Below the pieces are notes generated by a model, which saw only the letters and a program-made list of their open reading frames with translations, was not told where the DNA came from and did not search any database. Source: Tanytarsus gracilentus (lineage: Eukaryota; Arthropoda; Insecta; Diptera; Chironomidae). From it: a DNA stretch of 64,000 nucleotides. The stretch spans positions 6,294,501-6,358,500 of the forward strand of contig JAXRKN010000037.1 of assembly GCA_038502055.1 (NCBI GenBank), given 5' to 3'. A program made the position numbers and the translations under genes. Numbering within the stretch: position 1 is the first letter of the stretch; the number at the start of each line of letters is the position of its first letter. Of the stretch, positions 36,201-47,900 are shown piece by piece.

Positions 36201-39200
36201 GGGATGAGACTTTTTAAAACTTTTTGACATCTAATCAGATGGATTTAATTAATAAAATTTTAGATCACAAAAAATAATTGACAAAATCGACGTACAATCC
36301 CCCCAGGATACAAGAAAAATTAAGGCGTCTGTTTCGACCAAAAAACACACAAAAATCACAACTAATGACGATGAGTGTTCATTTTGTTCAATAATATTGT
36401 CAGTGTGCAAATTTTTATATTTATTTGAATTTTAAATGGTAAAGCTTTGCGATATAATTCAGACATGATTAAGAGAATGAAACAATTTATTCTCATCATT
36501 TGATGAAATGCGAGGGAGTTTCTCATTGTTAGAAGTATCTCTCTTTTTTGCCATGTAACGTTATGCGAATTGTAGAATGAGATGTGTGTGGGATGAGCTG
36601 TATATACTTTTTGCATTGTAGTAGGTTGCAGTTGAGAGAAAATATTATGAAGGTGTAAAGAGTGAATTCTTTTCAAAAGTGCATGCACATATGTATGAGG
36701 AGACTGTTGAACTTGACGACGTCGCGGCAATGCATTCTAGGAGTTAATTTGGCACCATATAGCGATCGGGACATGACTAATGCACAAACTCTCCAACAAA
36801 TCTCGAAACATGCGTTGGCGTTTTTGTCAATAAATTTATTTAATGACTCCCGAGAGAAAATGTAAAATTTATATTTTTTTCGTGCTCGAAACTTTGCCGT
36901 ATTTACATAAAATGTACATTAAAAAGCAAACAGTTGTGCACATCGGAAGATGCCTCTCACTTAACCCTAATAATTTCCGCGATGCAATGCTACTGAAGAT
37001 CGTGTTTGACATCCAACTTGACCTGAATATACGCCACACACAGCACGCCAGAAAAGGGAATAGAGAGCTGAGCTTCAATCGATTTATGGACATGAAAAAA
37101 CCTGGCCTGACGACAATCGACAATATCGAACATGTTAAAGATATATTTACTCAGAGAGTAAACGCGATTGAAATTATTTTATAGTTGAATGAGCACACAT
37201 ACTTAAGTGTGTGATTTTCTTCAAATTTATAATATCTTAAAATTTGATATAAAGTTAACATTTCAGCAACTTTATGAACATAAAATTCATTTGAAAAATA
37301 AAAATGTCATATTAGATATTTTAAAAAATTTCATTCATAAGAATCAGAGGTGCTCAATTGGAAATAAAACGCGCACAGAAAACGCACGAAATATGAGAGA
37401 ATGAGGAAATAAAGCGAAAGAAGCGATTCGTTCTACCTGTAAAATCGGAGTCTCACTCGCTAGTCTCTGCGATCCATTCATTCAATTGTTGTACTTCTCT
37501 TTTTTAATTCATCATTGATTTTTATTCTGGCGGAACCGAAAAAGCGTTTTTATTCTTTTTCTCCCTATGTGTGCTGAGTGGATACTCGCAACATTACAAT
37601 GATCTGTTTTAATTAATTCCATGAGTTTCAATTACATCATTAGCGTGGAGAGAGAGATAGAGAAGAGTCAATAGTGTGTGTACTTTGTGATCGTCCATAC
37701 GTTTTTCAATTTTTAGATCATGAAACTCGTTAAAAGGTTTTCTAAAAATCCTTTAAATTTTGTTTGAAAATAAATTCTAACTTCTTCTTCGATTTAAAGC
37801 TATTAAGACAAAAACAAATTAACATGTAACTAATGAGTGACATCAGCCAATGCTAAAACACTAATTCTTCCACACATTTTTTTTCGTTAAATAATTATCG
37901 CGACTCTGTAACGTGACTTCAATTTACACAAGTCTGTGCCTGTATTAGCTAGCGCTCGAGTTTATGAATGAAATTCATTCAAACAATCAATTTCCATTCA
38001 TTAGAACATAGAACTGAGCTGCGAGAGCATGAAATTGAAATTTTTATAAATTAATGAAAAATGAATGCTAGATTTATGCCACACAGACTTTATCTTTGAG
38101 ATGATGATAACCCAATGAAGTTTAATGCGTGTGTGTGTCTGGGAAAGTTCATTGAAGTTATCGTCAAAAGAAAAAGTTCTGAGAAATGATGCAATAAAAT
38201 TTTTTTCAGCTAACATGCAGGCGAAAGAAAGAGCGCAAAAAAGAAGAACCTCCATTAATTTCCGTTGTGAGTAGCAACATGTTGATGGATCATCACCCGG
38301 TGCATCATCAATTTTATAATTTGAATATACACTGCCAGACAGCGAACCATGTTTATTGTTTCCAACGCTAGATTGCTGGAAGTTGATATGTATGTGCGCC
38401 CCGCACAATTGAAAAAGAACAATGAAGTCGGTGAATAAATGGTGAGGAGGACATGGATGGGTTCACATCGCCACGTTCATTCTAACTTTTTTTTCTGCGT
38501 ACATTTGAATGACATGCTTTGAATTTTAAAAACCTTTCTCGTCCTATCGCAGGTGCTATTCATCATCTGTCATCATTTCAAATTTTTCAATACAAAATTA
38601 ATGAAATTTTTTTTATCATAATTAAAGTGATGAGAAAATTAAAGGAAATGAAACATCCCTTTTTAGTAAAAATATTCATGTTGTTGAAAAAATATTATTT
38701 CTTGATGGTTGTGTTATGGTCTCATGATTTTTAAAAAAGAACGAAGACGGAGAATAAACAGGAAATTGTCCCAACAATTCTACATTAGAAATGTACATAG
38801 AAGAAGAGACCAAGAAAATTATTTTCTACCACTCATACTCTAAAAATTGTCTTTTTCTTTTTAACTCCTCTCCAAAGATGCATTATGGAATCCAAAAAGA
38901 TCCCTTTTTCTTTGTTATAGAGAGAAGATTACTATGTTTAGTGTCGAAGATCCTCAATTTATTTTTAACCTCTCTCTCTCACTCAAAATCCATATCCAAT
39001 TCATTCACAGACTCATTTCCCATTGATTCTCTCCGATCTTTCACAATTAAGGAACCCAAAACTAAATTCTCTAAAAAATTTATTTTTATCCCCCAATTAC
39101 TCATTTCCTATTCGACAGGTTTGCCTTTGCCGCTTATTCTTCGTGTGCTTTGCACCTCTCGAGAGAAAAAAAATAAATTTATTTTTTTAATGATAAGAGG

Positions 39201-39654
39201 TCCCGACGTGGTGAGAGTCAACAATAGAAAAAGAAGAACATTATTATGTGTATTTAAGGTTTTTGACTCACCCTCGTAGTGCAGGAAATTGCTCAAAATT
39301 ATGAAATTAAAGCAATTAGTTTGATCGTTTTGGAAAATGCAGTAAAATAAAAATTTTATCACAAAGTAATTTTAATAAAATGGATTAAAAAATAATTGTT
39401 ACAATTGTTTTCCAATTTCTCTTCTTTTTTATAAATTTTATTCATTCGTTCTAGTTTTTATTTGGAATTAAATTTTTCTCGTTTCCTTTCCACTCTCAAT
39501 GAAAAAAAATTTCTTTCGGGATTTTTTTTCTGAATTGAATTAAGTAAAGACAACCGCACAAGTTCACAATTGGATGATTCTCATCATGCTTTTTCCACGG
39601 AATTAAATTGTAAAAGTTTAATTAATTTCCATGTACTCACCTTAGACGATTCAT
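24280..39654 (-). CDS. Leucine-rich-repeat transmembrane receptor (5 main exons plus a predicted distant first exon)
   Basis: Single-pass cell-surface LRR protein; the exact family member is not recognised. Exons in transcript order: predicted 39654-39641, then 26956-25703, 25624-25417, 25352-25167, 25101-24961, 24906-24280, giving 809 residues. The order is signal peptide, a cysteine-bearing LRRNT-like segment (KCPNITDNKSLECGCDVP), about 11-12 LRRs of the LxxLxLxxN type, an LRRCT cap (NPLACDCKLQYFAEWL), a region resembling a degenerate fibronectin-III fold, one membrane helix near FLIIIMSISIVYIL, and a short cytoplasmic tail. The first exon is inferred. A strong AAG|GTGAGT donor at 39641 follows ATGAATCGTCT in the right phase, and the join gives MNRLRLVMCLISCL, a normal signal peptide. 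The alternative ATG at 26994 would translate a polypyrimidine tract before a good acceptor. The body of the gene (24280-26956) is solid; the 5' exon is moderate. Confidence 0.7.
27254..27816 (+). CDS. Lysozyme-like protein 1 (c-type fold, both catalytic residues lost)
   Basis: Secreted c-type lysozyme relative, 144 residues from exons 27254-27389, 27465-27620 and 27674-27816. Signal peptide MNKLIIIFLTLLVVYEGVNS precedes mature KKYLQC. All eight cysteines of the family are present, and GIFQI and the final LPNLFNC are recognisable. The position equivalent to catalytic Glu35 is Val (CLAKTVSG) and the position of Asp52 is Arg (DARLGIFQI). By known lysozyme chemistry it should not cleave peptidoglycan, so binding, inhibition or another role is more likely. 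The gene is intact, with proper splice sites, so it is not an obvious pseudogene. AATAAA is at 27979-27984, very close to the next gene. Confidence 0.88.
28031..28653 (+). CDS. Lysozyme c-type 2 (Asp52 replaced by Asn)
   Basis: Secreted c-type lysozyme, 148 residues from four exons: 28031-28160, 28219-28307, 28373-28436, 28490-28653. Signal peptide MKLVVFLTFLVIFCQIAEA is followed by KTFLSCEL. Eight cysteines are conserved. Glu35 is kept (CLVQAESQG), but the Asp52 position is Asn (SSNYGVFQ). It has an extra phase-0 intron after GVFQ that the two neighbouring copies lack. The C-terminal segment carries a longer insert (KSTSTTQANNALPNL). A TATA-like TTATAA is at 27986-27991, and AATAAA follows at 28663-28668. 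It starts only 215 bp after lysozyme-like 1, typical of tandem duplicates. Activity is likely weak but cannot be excluded. Confidence 0.92.
28654..29833. other. Spacer between lysozyme genes 2 and 3
   Basis: 1.2 kb of AT-rich sequence with no gene recognised. It carries the poly(A) signal of gene 2 and, near its right end, a TATA-box candidate for gene 3. Confidence 0.55.
29615..29622 (+). promoter_or_regulatory. Candidate TATA box for lysozyme gene 3
   Basis: TATATAAA lies 212 bases upstream of the gene 3 start codon. That leaves room for a 5' UTR that may be spliced, since a T-rich tract ending CATTAG occurs near 29770. The assignment rests on motif and position only. Confidence 0.35.
29834..30452 (+). 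CDS. Lysozyme c-type 3 (Asp52 replaced by Ser)
   Basis: Secreted c-type lysozyme, 141 residues from exons 29834-29960, 30102-30254 and 30307-30452. Signal peptide MKLFLFGITLLNIAATDA precedes KIFSRCQLAKEL. Eight cysteines are present. Glu35 is kept (CLIEAESGG), while the Asp52 position is Ser (SASYGIFQIN). The mature part is basic (RKQRRGG). An upstream in-frame ATG at 29789 would add a charged stretch ahead of the signal peptide, so 29834 is preferred. The first acceptor ends TTTCAAG rather than CAG. AATAAA is at 30656-30661. Hen lysozyme with Ser at position 52 keeps only slight activity, so this protein may be a weak enzyme or a binder. Confidence 0.92.
30453..39640. other. Long gene-poor stretch
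   Basis: About 9 kb with no recognisable coding exon, RNA gene or transposon, probably part of the LRR gene's first intron. It is AT-rich with scattered GAGAGA/CTCTCT tracts (for example 32025-32036 and 37646-37657). Open frames such as 36843-37184 and 38791-39279 have no domain and look like chance. Confidence 0.55.
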
Positions 39655-42154
39655 GATGATTTTTTGTTCTTCTTTTTCACCGCTCTTAATTCTCTTTTTT
39701 GATTTTTCTTAGTTGAATTTTTTTTGTGAAACTCATTGACTAACTCACATATCGAGAATTATGTCATCTCTCGGCTATCAGATAAACAATCTAAAAAATA
39801 TTTTGGCCACACCACAAATGTTGCAGTTTTATGGAAATATTATTCTTGTCTATTGTCACATTAAAATATAAAATTTATCACTTTGGACATTTATTCGTGA
39901 TGGTGACTTAAGTAGAAGTTAAGCAGATGGGAATTAATTTTTTATCATCAATCCATTCTACCCCAAAGCACAACACTCACGTTAAAAAAATTGATAGAGA
40001 AAATTCTTCACGATATATAAACGAGTTAAAAATAAAAGATGAATTAATATTTCAAAAATGCTAATATTTGAATAGCAACTTTTTTTCTTCGTTCCAATCT
40101 CACGTTGGCTCAAGAAACAACTGATCGTGTCTCGTTGAATAATATTTGTTGAAATAAGTTTTTTTTCATTCTCTCATTTTCTCACTTTTATGTGCGATCA
40201 TGCTGTTGTTAGGTGCGAGAGAGAATGTTGAGCATTAGCCAAAAACATTGAGGCATGCCGGTAAAAACATATTCCTGTAATTCTTAATTTGAAACAGTTT
40301 TTATATTTTTAAAAATTCTATCTTAAAGCGTTAATTAATTATTTAATTTTTATAAGCTTGCTTCAATTTTAAAAAAAAAATAACTTTTTTGAGAGCATTA
40401 ATGCTTTAAAGATAAATTTTGGATGTTGCATGTTAAACCCATTGATATCGATACCAATCATCTCTTTAGCTCTCAATATTTTCATTGCAGCATTGTTTGT
40501 TCAACAAAAGCAAAAAACTCAAGAAGTCAATGCCATATGAGAGTTTTTAAACATGTCAACTTATTCTCCTCTCTCAATGGTAATGCATATCAAACCTTAC
40601 CTGTGACTTGTCTTTACCAACTTCGGATTAAACTAGACAATCTTTTTTTCTTTATAAAGGCAAAGCCGAAGAAACTGTAATTCATACTCTTTTTTCCCTC
40701 CATACATACATCTCATTTATGCTCATGAATGAAATGGAAACATGGAGATAAACGATCATATTATTAAATGTATACATAAACACAATTCTGCAATGAGAGT
40801 AGCAAATATGAAGAATCCTAAAAAATGTTAAGCTCATACCTTTTATGTGCTCCCTTTCAGTTGCATGCACAGTAAATGTTTATAGTTTTATGAAAGCCTA
40901 TAATTTGCAATCAAGTTACAAAAATCATGTACATTCGTATATATTTTTTCTATGCATTCTTTATTAAAAGAGAATTAAATCAAAAATTTACCGAGCTCGA
41001 AGTGCGTGGGCTGTCGATTTCTTTTTAATTTTCTTTCATTTGATATACTGGCTTTGAATTGTTTTAATTGAGTATTATTAAAAGAATATCTAGCATAGAA
41101 TTTCCTCTTTCCATTAATATTTAAAATTACTAAATTAGTATTTAAATAAATTTTTCAAACATTTAGAAAAAAATAATTTTATAATTTCTAGCCTTTTTAA
41201 TTTTTTTAATAAAATAAAGAATAAAATTGCTTTGGCTTATTATGTTTACTCTTATATTAACATTATCTAATAATGCGAAAGGAATTTCATCCAACAATGA
41301 ACCCCGATATCTGTTTTAAAATTGAAAAGAAAAAAATAAATACTTTTCTTCCTTCACTGCCACTTTTATGGATGTTATTCTCAATTTTAATTGAAATTTT
41401 CTCTCTCCTTCTTTTTCAATATGATAAAAGTAATCGCAGAAATTGACAATATAAAAAGAAATAAACCGCAGAAATGTAATGCAAAACGAAAAGTATAAAG
41501 AATGAACGATTGAAAAGGTAAAAAAAATTGTGAGGATGCCGAAACTAAAAAGCAGTCGAATTTTATGTGTGTGTGTGTGTGTGTAATATATGCATGCGCT
41601 GATCATTTCGTAATCTGTTTTTTGAAGACAATCGTCAATCTTGGTCACATCATTCTTGTTCTTATTCTTTCTGTCGTCGCTCTGGTGAATTGGATAAAAG
41701 GGAAATAAATAAAAGTTTGGAATTGACTTTCTCCTTATAAAAATATGAGTCATTAATTAATTTATTTTTAACTAAAAGATTTATTTAATTTTACTTAAAT
41801 TTAAAGTTTTTGTCTGTATTTTTCAACGCAAATACCCTCTTTAAAAACTAACAAAATCGCCTTGCACCAAAGTCGTTTTGTGGTTGATTAAAGATTCCTG
41901 GAAAGACAAAAAATGCATCAGGTTCGTCAGTGTAGAACAAGATGAAAAAGCGAAATAAAATTTTCAATTGAATGCAAAAATGCCACTTTTGGATTTTGTG
42001 AGTAGGAAAAGCAACTCAAAAAAATGAATTATACATTTTATTTTTTCTATCGAATACGAAAAAGAGAGGATATTTCATCATTGAATGTAAATTTACCATC
42101 AATCAAACGTTTTTAATCAGCAATCTCTTGTTTAATTTTGTGTCAGCGTTTCCA
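39655..42154. other. Region upstream of the LRR 5' exon and downstream of DMAP1
   Basis: 2.5 kb expected to hold the LRR receptor promoter/5' UTR and the DMAP1 3' UTR. A (TG)n tract is at 41566-41584. No further gene was recognised. Confidence 0.5.
41566..41584. repeat. (TG)n microsatellite
   Basis: About nine uninterrupted TG units in the non-coding region left of DMAP1. Confidence 0.95.
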
Positions 42155-43607
42155 TTACTCGATCGGTCCTTTGACTTTATAAAGAGCTGTAATAAATATA
42201 ATAAAATTTTAAAATCAAACTTAAACAATTTCAATTTAAAACTCACTCGCAATCTCTTGGTCAGTACCATCCTTTGTTCTAAGGACTTCCTTTGCATGAC
42301 TGTGCTCTTCTTCACTCGCAGCAAGTGCTGTACGTATTTCATGGAGAAGTATCATGTCCGAGCGTAGTTCGTTGAATGCGGTGCAAATCTCTTCGGTCGC
42401 AGGTGGATTGGGATCAACTTTAAATTCAGCGAGAATCTGTTCCAACGCCTTCGTTCTTTTCTGTCCAAAATTGGCAGGTAATTTCATTTTTTGCGAACGC
42501 ATAGCGATACCCATGCCCTTATTGACGCCCTCGCCAAAACGAATGGTCGCCGTTTCCATGGTGGTGACAACGTCGGCCTTATTAATTTTCTGCTGCACTG
42601 GCATCTTTTTACGATTGAGTTTCTTTTCTTGTTTTCTCGCCTGTGGAGTTGCTGCTGCCGCCTGCTCATTTTGCTGATCAGCTTGAGAAATGAGTTTTTG
42701 TAAATCTTGAGTCTTCTTTTCTCGCTCTCTTTTGCGTGCCTCAATTTTTCGCATTTCATTTTGAAGCAATGTTTCCTCCTCAATCTGTGCCTGGGTTCGT
42801 TCAAATAGCTTCTTAAGTTGTTCCTTTCGCTTCCGCTCATGTTCAGCGTCAAAGACATAAATTTTCTTATCGACATTTGCACCACCACGCAATTTGGTGA
42901 GAATGCCTGTCACCTCGAAGTAGCGCTCCTTGAGATCCTCCACACTTTTAATTCCATACTTGTCTTTATCCCATCGATCAGCCATAATAACGAAGCGTGT
43001 ATCGAAGCGCTGTGACAGGTCGAAGAGATAGTCGGTTTGTTCTTTATTCCACTTTGCATTCATACGCAAATGAGTGTTGTATTCATTGATTGTGAACGAG
43101 GGAATGTTGAGTTTTCTGTTTAATTTCGCAAATGGATATTCTTTAGGCTCATCTGAAACGCGCTGCCAATGACAAAATTGAACGCCATCTGATCGTGCAA
43201 GATTTGAAAATTTACTCCATTCCCATCGACGCACTTTTTTCATGCCAAGACGTGCTTTGTTTTGCTTATAACCAAGACCTGTTAATAATTAGAGAAATAG
43301 GATTTTTGTGACTGGATCTTGTTTTACTGGATGTTTTTTATTTCTTACCTGTATCGGTCGGAAGAAGTGGAGGAGCATCTTTACTGTCTTTGTAGAGTAA
43401 CGCAAACACCTCTCGATGCATTCCCTCGGGTCTTCTTGACTGCTTTACTCTGCAAAAGTTATTTTTTTAATTTGCCCAAGAAAATTTTCAATATTTAAAA
43501 ACTTACTTTTCAAAATTGTTTTTTTTCTTCACCATTAGCGATTCTTTAGTGAGCTCTGGCGTCGGCGGTTGCTCAACATTGAGAATTTCTCTAAACATGT
43601 CTCCCAT
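42155..43607 (-). CDS. DMAP1: DNA methyltransferase 1-associated protein 1 (DMAP1), 4 exons
   Basis: Subunit of the Tip60/NuA4 acetyltransferase and SRCAP/SWR1-type remodelling complexes in the nucleus. Exons in transcript order: 43607-43507, 43449-43349, 43278-42247, 42186-42155, giving 421 residues. It starts MGDMFREILNVEQPPTPELT. A SANT/Myb-like domain is seen at KWNKEQTDYLFDLSQRFDTRF with DRWDKDKYG and LKERYFEVT, preceded by KVRRWEWSKF. Next comes a long charged helix rich in K, E, R and Q. The C-terminal DMAP1 domain contains FGEGVNKGMGIAMRSQKMKLP. The last exon is uncertain: the donor after EIA is consensus and splices to a ten-codon tail (TLYKVKGPIE), while reading through ends at 42236 after three residues (SEF) for 414 residues. 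Confidence 0.93.
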
Positions 43608-43803
43608 TTTGGCTGTTTTTATAATAAAATTAAGATTAAGTTAAATTCAAAAATCAGAATGTGTTTGTAAACAAAATTTTTAAGCGGGGACTGAAACTTT
43701 AATAAAAAAAACTTTCATTGCTTAAATTTCCCCCTCTACACGTTGTTTTGTTTTCTTTTATTAAAAATAATTTTATAAAACAAAAAAAGAATAAATTGAA
43801 ATC
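43608..43803. promoter_or_regulatory. Bidirectional promoter region of DMAP1 and RCL1
   Basis: 196 bp separates the divergent start codons. Two housekeeping nuclear/nucleolar genes are served from this short AT-rich stretch. No TATA element is obvious. Confidence 0.5.
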
Positions 43804-44963
43804 ATGGTTGAGTTGCCGCAAGTGTTTAGAGGAAGTAATCATATGAAGCAAAAGTTAATTCTTGCAACGCTATCGGGGAAGGCCATTAAAATCACCGATA
43901 TTCGAGTGAAAGAAGGAGGCATACAGGAGTTTGAAGTGAACGTAGTTCGGCTTATTGATAAAATTACAAATGGAACTAGAATTAAAATCCATCCGTCTGG
44001 AACTGAGTTAGATTTCTATCCCGGCATACTTTATGGAGGAAAAATTGAACATCAGTGCTGTGTCGACAAATCAATTGGTATTTAATTAAAATTTTACTTT
44101 ATAAAGTTTTAAAGAACTTAATTTTTTAAGGATACTATCTGGACATTCTCATATCCTTCGGTCCATTTTGCAAGAATCCAATTGAAGCGAATCTTAAAGG
44201 AGTGACCAATAGCGCAGACAATCCATCGGTTGATCACATCAAAGCATCCGCGTTTAATGTCATGAAAAGGTTTATAATTGAAGAAAATTCATTCGAATTA
44301 AAAGTTATCAGAAGAGGCCTCAAGCCAGAAGGTGGAGGTGAAATTGTTTTTAAAATGAATCCCGTTAAGAAGCTCAAAACAATTCAATTGATGGAGTCTG
44401 GCATGGTGAAGCGCATTCGTGGCATTGTTTATGCATGCAAAGTATCTCCAACTTTTGCCAACAGAACCGTTGAATCAGCAAAAGGAATTATGCTTAATTT
44501 CATACCAGACATTTACCTTCATACGGATCAAAATAAGGGAAAACTAAGTGGTCTTTCGGCTGGATTTGGAGTAACCTTGTCAGCAGAGACAAACGATAAT
44601 GTCATTTACGCCAGTGAAGTTGTTTCAACCGAAAAGGGAGTGCTTCCCGAAGACATTGGAAAAGAGTGTTCGAATAGACTTTTGGATGAAATCTATCGTG
44701 GTGGCTGCTGTGACTCTACATTCCAGTGGATTATGATGCTCTACATGGCACTCGGACCTAAGAGTGTGTCAAAAGTAGTTGTTGGGCCTCTCTCGCAGTA
44801 CAGCATACGTTATTTACAGTTATTAAAGGAGTTTTTAGGAATCACCTTCAAGTTGGACACTCTCGAGAAAGATGACGACGACGATATGGAAGAAAAGAGT
44901 CCAAAAGTAGTTTTAACATGCGTTGGAATCGGATATTCTAATTTGTCTAAGAGAGTTCTCTAA
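43804..44963 (+). CDS. Rtc1: RNA 3'-terminal phosphate cyclase-like protein RCL1 (2 exons)
   Basis: Nucleolar ribosome-biogenesis factor of the Rcl1 branch of the RtcA family; it works with Bms1 in 18S rRNA processing. Exons 43804-44077 and 44131-44963 give 368 residues, normal for the family. Family blocks seen are the N-terminal GSNHMKQKLILATLSGK, the IHPSGTELDFYPG strand, and RRGLKPEGGGEIVFK (conserved GGGE). The catalytic His segment of true cyclases (DEH) is replaced by CDST in the GGCCDSTFQW segment, which fits RCL1 rather than RtcA. The acidic KDDDDDMEE stretch near the C-terminus is a lineage feature. AATAAA is at 44985-44990. Whether RCL1 itself cuts pre-rRNA is debated. Confidence 0.95.
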
Positions 44964-47900
44964 AAAAATTATTAAATTCACTTTAATAAAAATTCATTAA
45001 ACAATAAAATTTTGTAACGTTCAAAATAATTTTGAAATCATAAATGCGGCGCGGACAAACTTCGATTGGCATAATACATAAACTATTTTTTTTGTCTGCA
45101 AGAATTTTCACATTTTCCGGGCATTTTACGAGCATTAAAATCGCAGCAAGTGGCGCAATTCACATAGTGTTGCTGGAAAATTAGGTGAATCATAAAATTA
45201 TTCTTCAAAATGCATGAAAAGTGATCAAAGTGAACAAAAATATGTTTTGATACAATTTTCGCGTGGAAAAAACTTTAACTAAATCTAAATTTTTGCACAT
45301 ATGAGACAACGGGATCAAATTGTGCAATTTAAGCCGAGAAGGAAGGAGCACTCGTTCAAGAAAATAAATAAGATTTGAGTGATTTTGATTTTCTAAGAAT
45401 TTCAAGGAGTTTTTTGTGTGTCAAGAGCAGCAACGAAATAAACCTTAAAAGTAAGTAAAACTTATCATAGAAAAACATTCCGATACAGAGCACGGTCTCA
45501 GTTATGTATTTTTAGCAGTCGAAAAGTCGAGAGACATTCACACATATATATTAGCGATTAGTTGAATGAAATGCAAAAAAAGAAAGGAGAGAAAATTCTA
45601 AAAATAAATGTACGCGCTCTAAAATACATAAATAAATCTCTGGAGGTGTGTGATAAAATGCATTTTAAGCGAAAACTCATGCTCTAATATTACAAAAAAA
45701 TTTAAACGTTCCTGAGTTTAATTAAATTAAAGTTGAATTCGATGATGACGGCATCGAGAGAGAGAGAAAAGATCAGCTGGAAATTAAATTGTTTATTTCG
45801 CTCGTAGGCGCTATCGTGAGCTGTCACGGTTCGCAAAAACGTCAATCGAGGAAGTGAATAGCTGATTATACTCGGGAATAGAAAGCATTATTGATTAGAA
45901 AACATTTCAAGGGCTCCTCTTTTACTTTTGCATGCATGAAACATCCTTTAGAAGTGTAAATTAATACCTTTTGTGCTCATGGCATGTAAATGTATCCCAT
46001 TAATTTGAATTTTTAACTTTCCCTTTATCTTTATTCCCCAAAAATACCTCAAGGACTCTTCCACACAACATTCGTTGCATGCTTCGCAAATATTTATTTC
46101 GTGATGATGTCAAATATTTGTATTTATTTTTCTTGAGCATTCGATATCATTTCCATAAATAATGATTTATAGAGCGTGCACAATTTTATGTCTATCGAAA
46201 TAAAGAATTTTCAAGTTCAGGGGCTTGTTGAGCATTTTCCACCCCCCTCAAATACACTTGCCGCCTTATTTTCTGTGTTTATAGTTAAAAATCGATGAAA
46301 AGAAAAATTCTCACGTGTATTTCTCAATGCATAAATTACATTTGTTGCTCGCTCTAAAATCATTCGTTTGACGCTTTTCCGAAAAGGTGCTCGTGGTAAT
46401 TTTTATTGAAATTCTAGAGGCACACGCTTGCCTAATTAAAATTCAATCTCGTTTTTCACCGAAAAATTCGCATGTGAATATTATTGACATAGTTTTATGT
46501 GCACATACATTAGTGCTGATAGTGCTAACAACGAAAATATATTTTGCTGAATAAACGTTCCCGCGAAATTGCAATTTTGCTTGTTTCCTCCATAACATAG
46601 CTTAAAGACTTTTCTCATTTGAAATAATTTGGTACCAAGCACAGACCGATGCTGCTGCTGCTGCTATGCTTTAAAGTTTGAATGTGATGGTAATGAAAAC
46701 TTTTTTTATTTCAAGCAGTTAAAAGTTTTCTGATTGCTTTATTGCCTCGTTTGATTGAAGTGAGTCAAACATTAGCATTTCCCTCAAGTAATTTTGAGAT
46801 CCCATAACCGCAGATTTTTAAAGTAAGTTAAATTTGAACCAATTTTGTGCGAAACAAATTCGTCATCCATAATCTTCATTTTAATTTATTTAATTAAACT
46901 TTATTGCATTTAAACATTTGTTCAAATATGATCGAATATCTCAAGAATTCGTATAATACAAACAGCGAGTTCCAATTAAGTTCCCTATGGTGAGGTCAGA
47001 TTTCTGCTGGGCATAAATTTTTGCATTCCTTTTAATTCTTCCAAGAAAAGCGTCGTGGAATTTCATAATCGAGGGTTTCGAACTCGTGTTTCATCACATG
47101 CACAAAGTACTTACTCATACCCACGAACATAAACGAGCATAAGCGAACAAAGTCGATCGCAATTTATTTCTCTCCAATAAATGGTTTTGAACCTCGCCTC
47201 ATGAAAGTTAGTCGGCGTATATTTTTGGTTGAGTGCAGACGTTAAAGAATCTCAAAATATAAATTAAGAAGCTCAAAGGTAAAAAGAACACTGATAATCC
47301 AGCACCTTATTTTACATTGTGTGTAAAACAAAATTGAGTGAAATATCTAAAGGATCGATAGTCTCCGATTAAAGAAGTATTTTTCATCAAAATCTATTTT
47401 ATTAAATCATAAATCTTTTATTAAAGGACGCCGTCATGATAAAAAATGCTTTCATAACCCCAAACGTGCGAGCATTCACTGTCCTCATTTTTTCTTTCCT
47501 CTCTCACTCTCGTTCGGTTTCGAACCGACACTAGTCAGTTTTATTTTCTCACTCGTTGTGAGCGGAAGTGTTTTTGTTAAACAGAAAAAAATAAGCGTTT
47601 CGACGTCATTCTTAATTTAGAAAAAAAGAGCAAAATTACACAAATCGTAAGGTAGTATAGGGCACGTCATTAAATGAAAAGTATCCCATGTTCGACAACA
47701 TTTTATTTCTGAATTCCTCTCTCACTCTCTGAGGTGCCGTCAAGTACAAGAAATTAAATTTCTTATCATATTTTTTTTCGCTGTATTTGGGAATCTCATT
47801 TAATTTGTCTATTGCGATGGGACAACACGCGGCAGTGTAAAATAAGCAAGCTCAAGTTCAAGCTTTAATTTTTGATCATTTATGGACACGCGAATAGTTA

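Larger units (their letters stand above)
26957..39640 (-). other. Predicted 12.7-kb first intron of the LRR receptor gene
   Basis: The acceptor CCTCTCATTTTCAG (minus strand, cut at 26956) is strong, and the partner donor at 39640 is consensus. If the pairing is right, the three lysozyme-family genes on the plus strand are nested in this intron. If not, they sit in an ordinary intergenic space. An unspliced or differently spliced 5' end is the main alternative. Confidence 0.5.

Noticed and set aside
36843..37184. 113-codon open frame in the gene-poor region
   Set aside because: No domain, no signal peptide and no splice partners. It fits chance in a long non-coding stretch, although conservation was not tested.
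38791..39279. 162-codon open frame
   Set aside because: Composition is that of T/A-rich intron sequence (strings of F, L, S, K) with no recognisable family.
41316..41753. 145-codon minus-strand open frame
   Set aside because: It crosses a TG microsatellite (translated as THTHTH) and shows no domain.
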